A DNA stretch of 5,060 nucleotides, taken from Lachnospiraceae bacterium UBA4317. GTDB lineage: Bacteria; Bacillota_A; Clostridia; Lachnospirales; Lachnospiraceae. Within the stretch, counting starts at the first letter, position 1, and the number at the start of each line of letters is the position of its first letter. The stretch covers positions 1-5,060 of the forward strand of contig DGUF01000088.1 of assembly GCA_002394525.1 (NCBI GenBank). Direction: 5' to 3'. The position numbers and the translations under genes are program-made. Below the pieces are notes generated by a model. It was not told where the DNA came from. It ran no database searches and was given only the letters and a program-made list of their open reading frames with translations. Shown piece after piece: positions 4,627 through 5,060 of this stretch.

Positions 4627-5060
4627 GTGAGCGGAAGAAGATATGGTTCCGCGCGGAGACGGCCGGTCAGAAAGGGACCAAAGCGCTTTACCATCAGCAT
4701 GCAGAAGCGGCTGGTGGTTTTATTCCTGCTTGTACTTGTTTCTTTCGGCATGCTGGCCATACGCCTGATCCTGATCCAGCGCGACAACGGCCGGTCCTAT
4801 ACCATGCAGGTCCTTTCCCAGCAGGCGTATGACAACAAGTCCCTGCCCTATAAACGCGGCAGGATCACCGACGCCAAAGGGACGGTCCTGGCGGACAGCC
4901 AGCTGGTCTACAACGTGATCATCGACGCGCGGCAGATCCTGGAGGACGAGGCCTATTTGGAGCCCTCCCTGAACGCGGCGGAGCGCCTGGGCGTCAACAA
5001 GGAGGAACTGAGGACATATATCACCGAACATCCCGGCTCCCAGTACTATATCGCCAGAAA
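4627..5060 (+). CDS. Class B penicillin-binding protein (FtsI/PbpB/SpoVD type transpeptidase), 3'-truncated by the window
   Basis: About 144 codons are present before the window ends. The N-terminus is very basic (SGRRYGSARRRPVRKGPKR) and cytoplasmic. One membrane anchor follows at about residues 28-51 (KRLVVLFLLVLVSFGMLAIRLILIQ). After it comes the start of the PBP dimerisation/pedestal domain, with LPYKRGRITDAKGTVLADSQLVYNVIIDAR at 73-102. The RGxIxDxxGxxLA pattern is the hallmark of class B PBPs. The transpeptidase domain with its SxxK, SxN and KTG motifs lies beyond the window. Such enzymes cross-link septal or spore-cortex peptidoglycan outside the membrane and work with an FtsW-type glycosyltransferase. 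Whether this is the division PBP or the sporulation form SpoVD cannot be decided without the C-terminus, for example a PASTA domain. The position after ftsL suits either. The start could also be TTG 4609, adding six residues. Confidence 0.92.
   Translation, partial: MSGRRYGSARRRPVRKGPKRFTISMQKRLVVLFLLVLVSFGMLAIRLILIQRDNGRSYTMQVLSQQAYDNKSLPYKRGRITDAKGTVLADSQLVYNVIIDARQILEDEAYLEPSLNAAERLGVNKEELRTYITEHPGSQYYIAR

Overview
The window is a chromosomal housekeeping segment, most likely from a GC-rich member of the Clostridia and plausibly the Lachnospiraceae. The basis is protein style, from memory and not from a search: the MraZ, RsmH (with a Cys-rich CTCPP...CVCG tail), FtsL-like and class B PBP sequences resemble those of anaerobic Firmicutes. 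The spacers carry strong Shine-Dalgarno sequences and a sigma-A-type promoter, and some starts are GTG. All genes lie on the + strand.

Layout. Positions 1-848 hold the 3' three quarters of ychF, an Obg-like P-loop ATPase. After a 101-bp gap, 950-1993 encodes Lgt, the prolipoprotein diacylglyceryl transferase, with an unusual ~65-residue Ala/Ser/Pro/Glu tail. A 439-bp intergenic region (1994-2432) separates this from the division and cell wall (dcw) cluster. It contains, in order: an AT-rich patch; a strong intrinsic terminator (2117-2148); a 27-bp tandem repeat whose units each form a small hairpin followed by T residues; further inverted repeats; a CTCGAA direct repeat; and a near-consensus promoter with an extended -10. 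Three perfect AAAGTGG boxes at 10-bp period follow, directly upstream of mraZ. The dcw cluster then runs mraZ (2433-2864), rsmH (2977-3963, GTG start), an ftsL-like gene (4011-4439) and the 5' end of a class B penicillin-binding protein (from about 4627, cut by the window end).

How the genes work together. MraZ is the cluster's DNA-binding autoregulator, and the AAAGTGG array is its probable operator, placed between the transcription start and the start codon. RsmH methylates 16S rRNA. The FtsL-like protein and the class B PBP belong to the septal peptidoglycan machinery. Lgt starts lipoprotein maturation and appears transcriptionally insulated from mraZ by the terminator series. YchF is a translation- and stress-linked ATPase with no obvious link to division beyond position.

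I see no mobile element, CRISPR array, tRNA, rRNA, phage gene or defence system, and no clear undescribed system. The most interesting non-coding signals are the repeated hairpin/T-tract units with compensatory changes after lgt, the MraZ-box array overlapping the mraZ ribosome binding site, and the long structured spacer between ftsL and the PBP gene.
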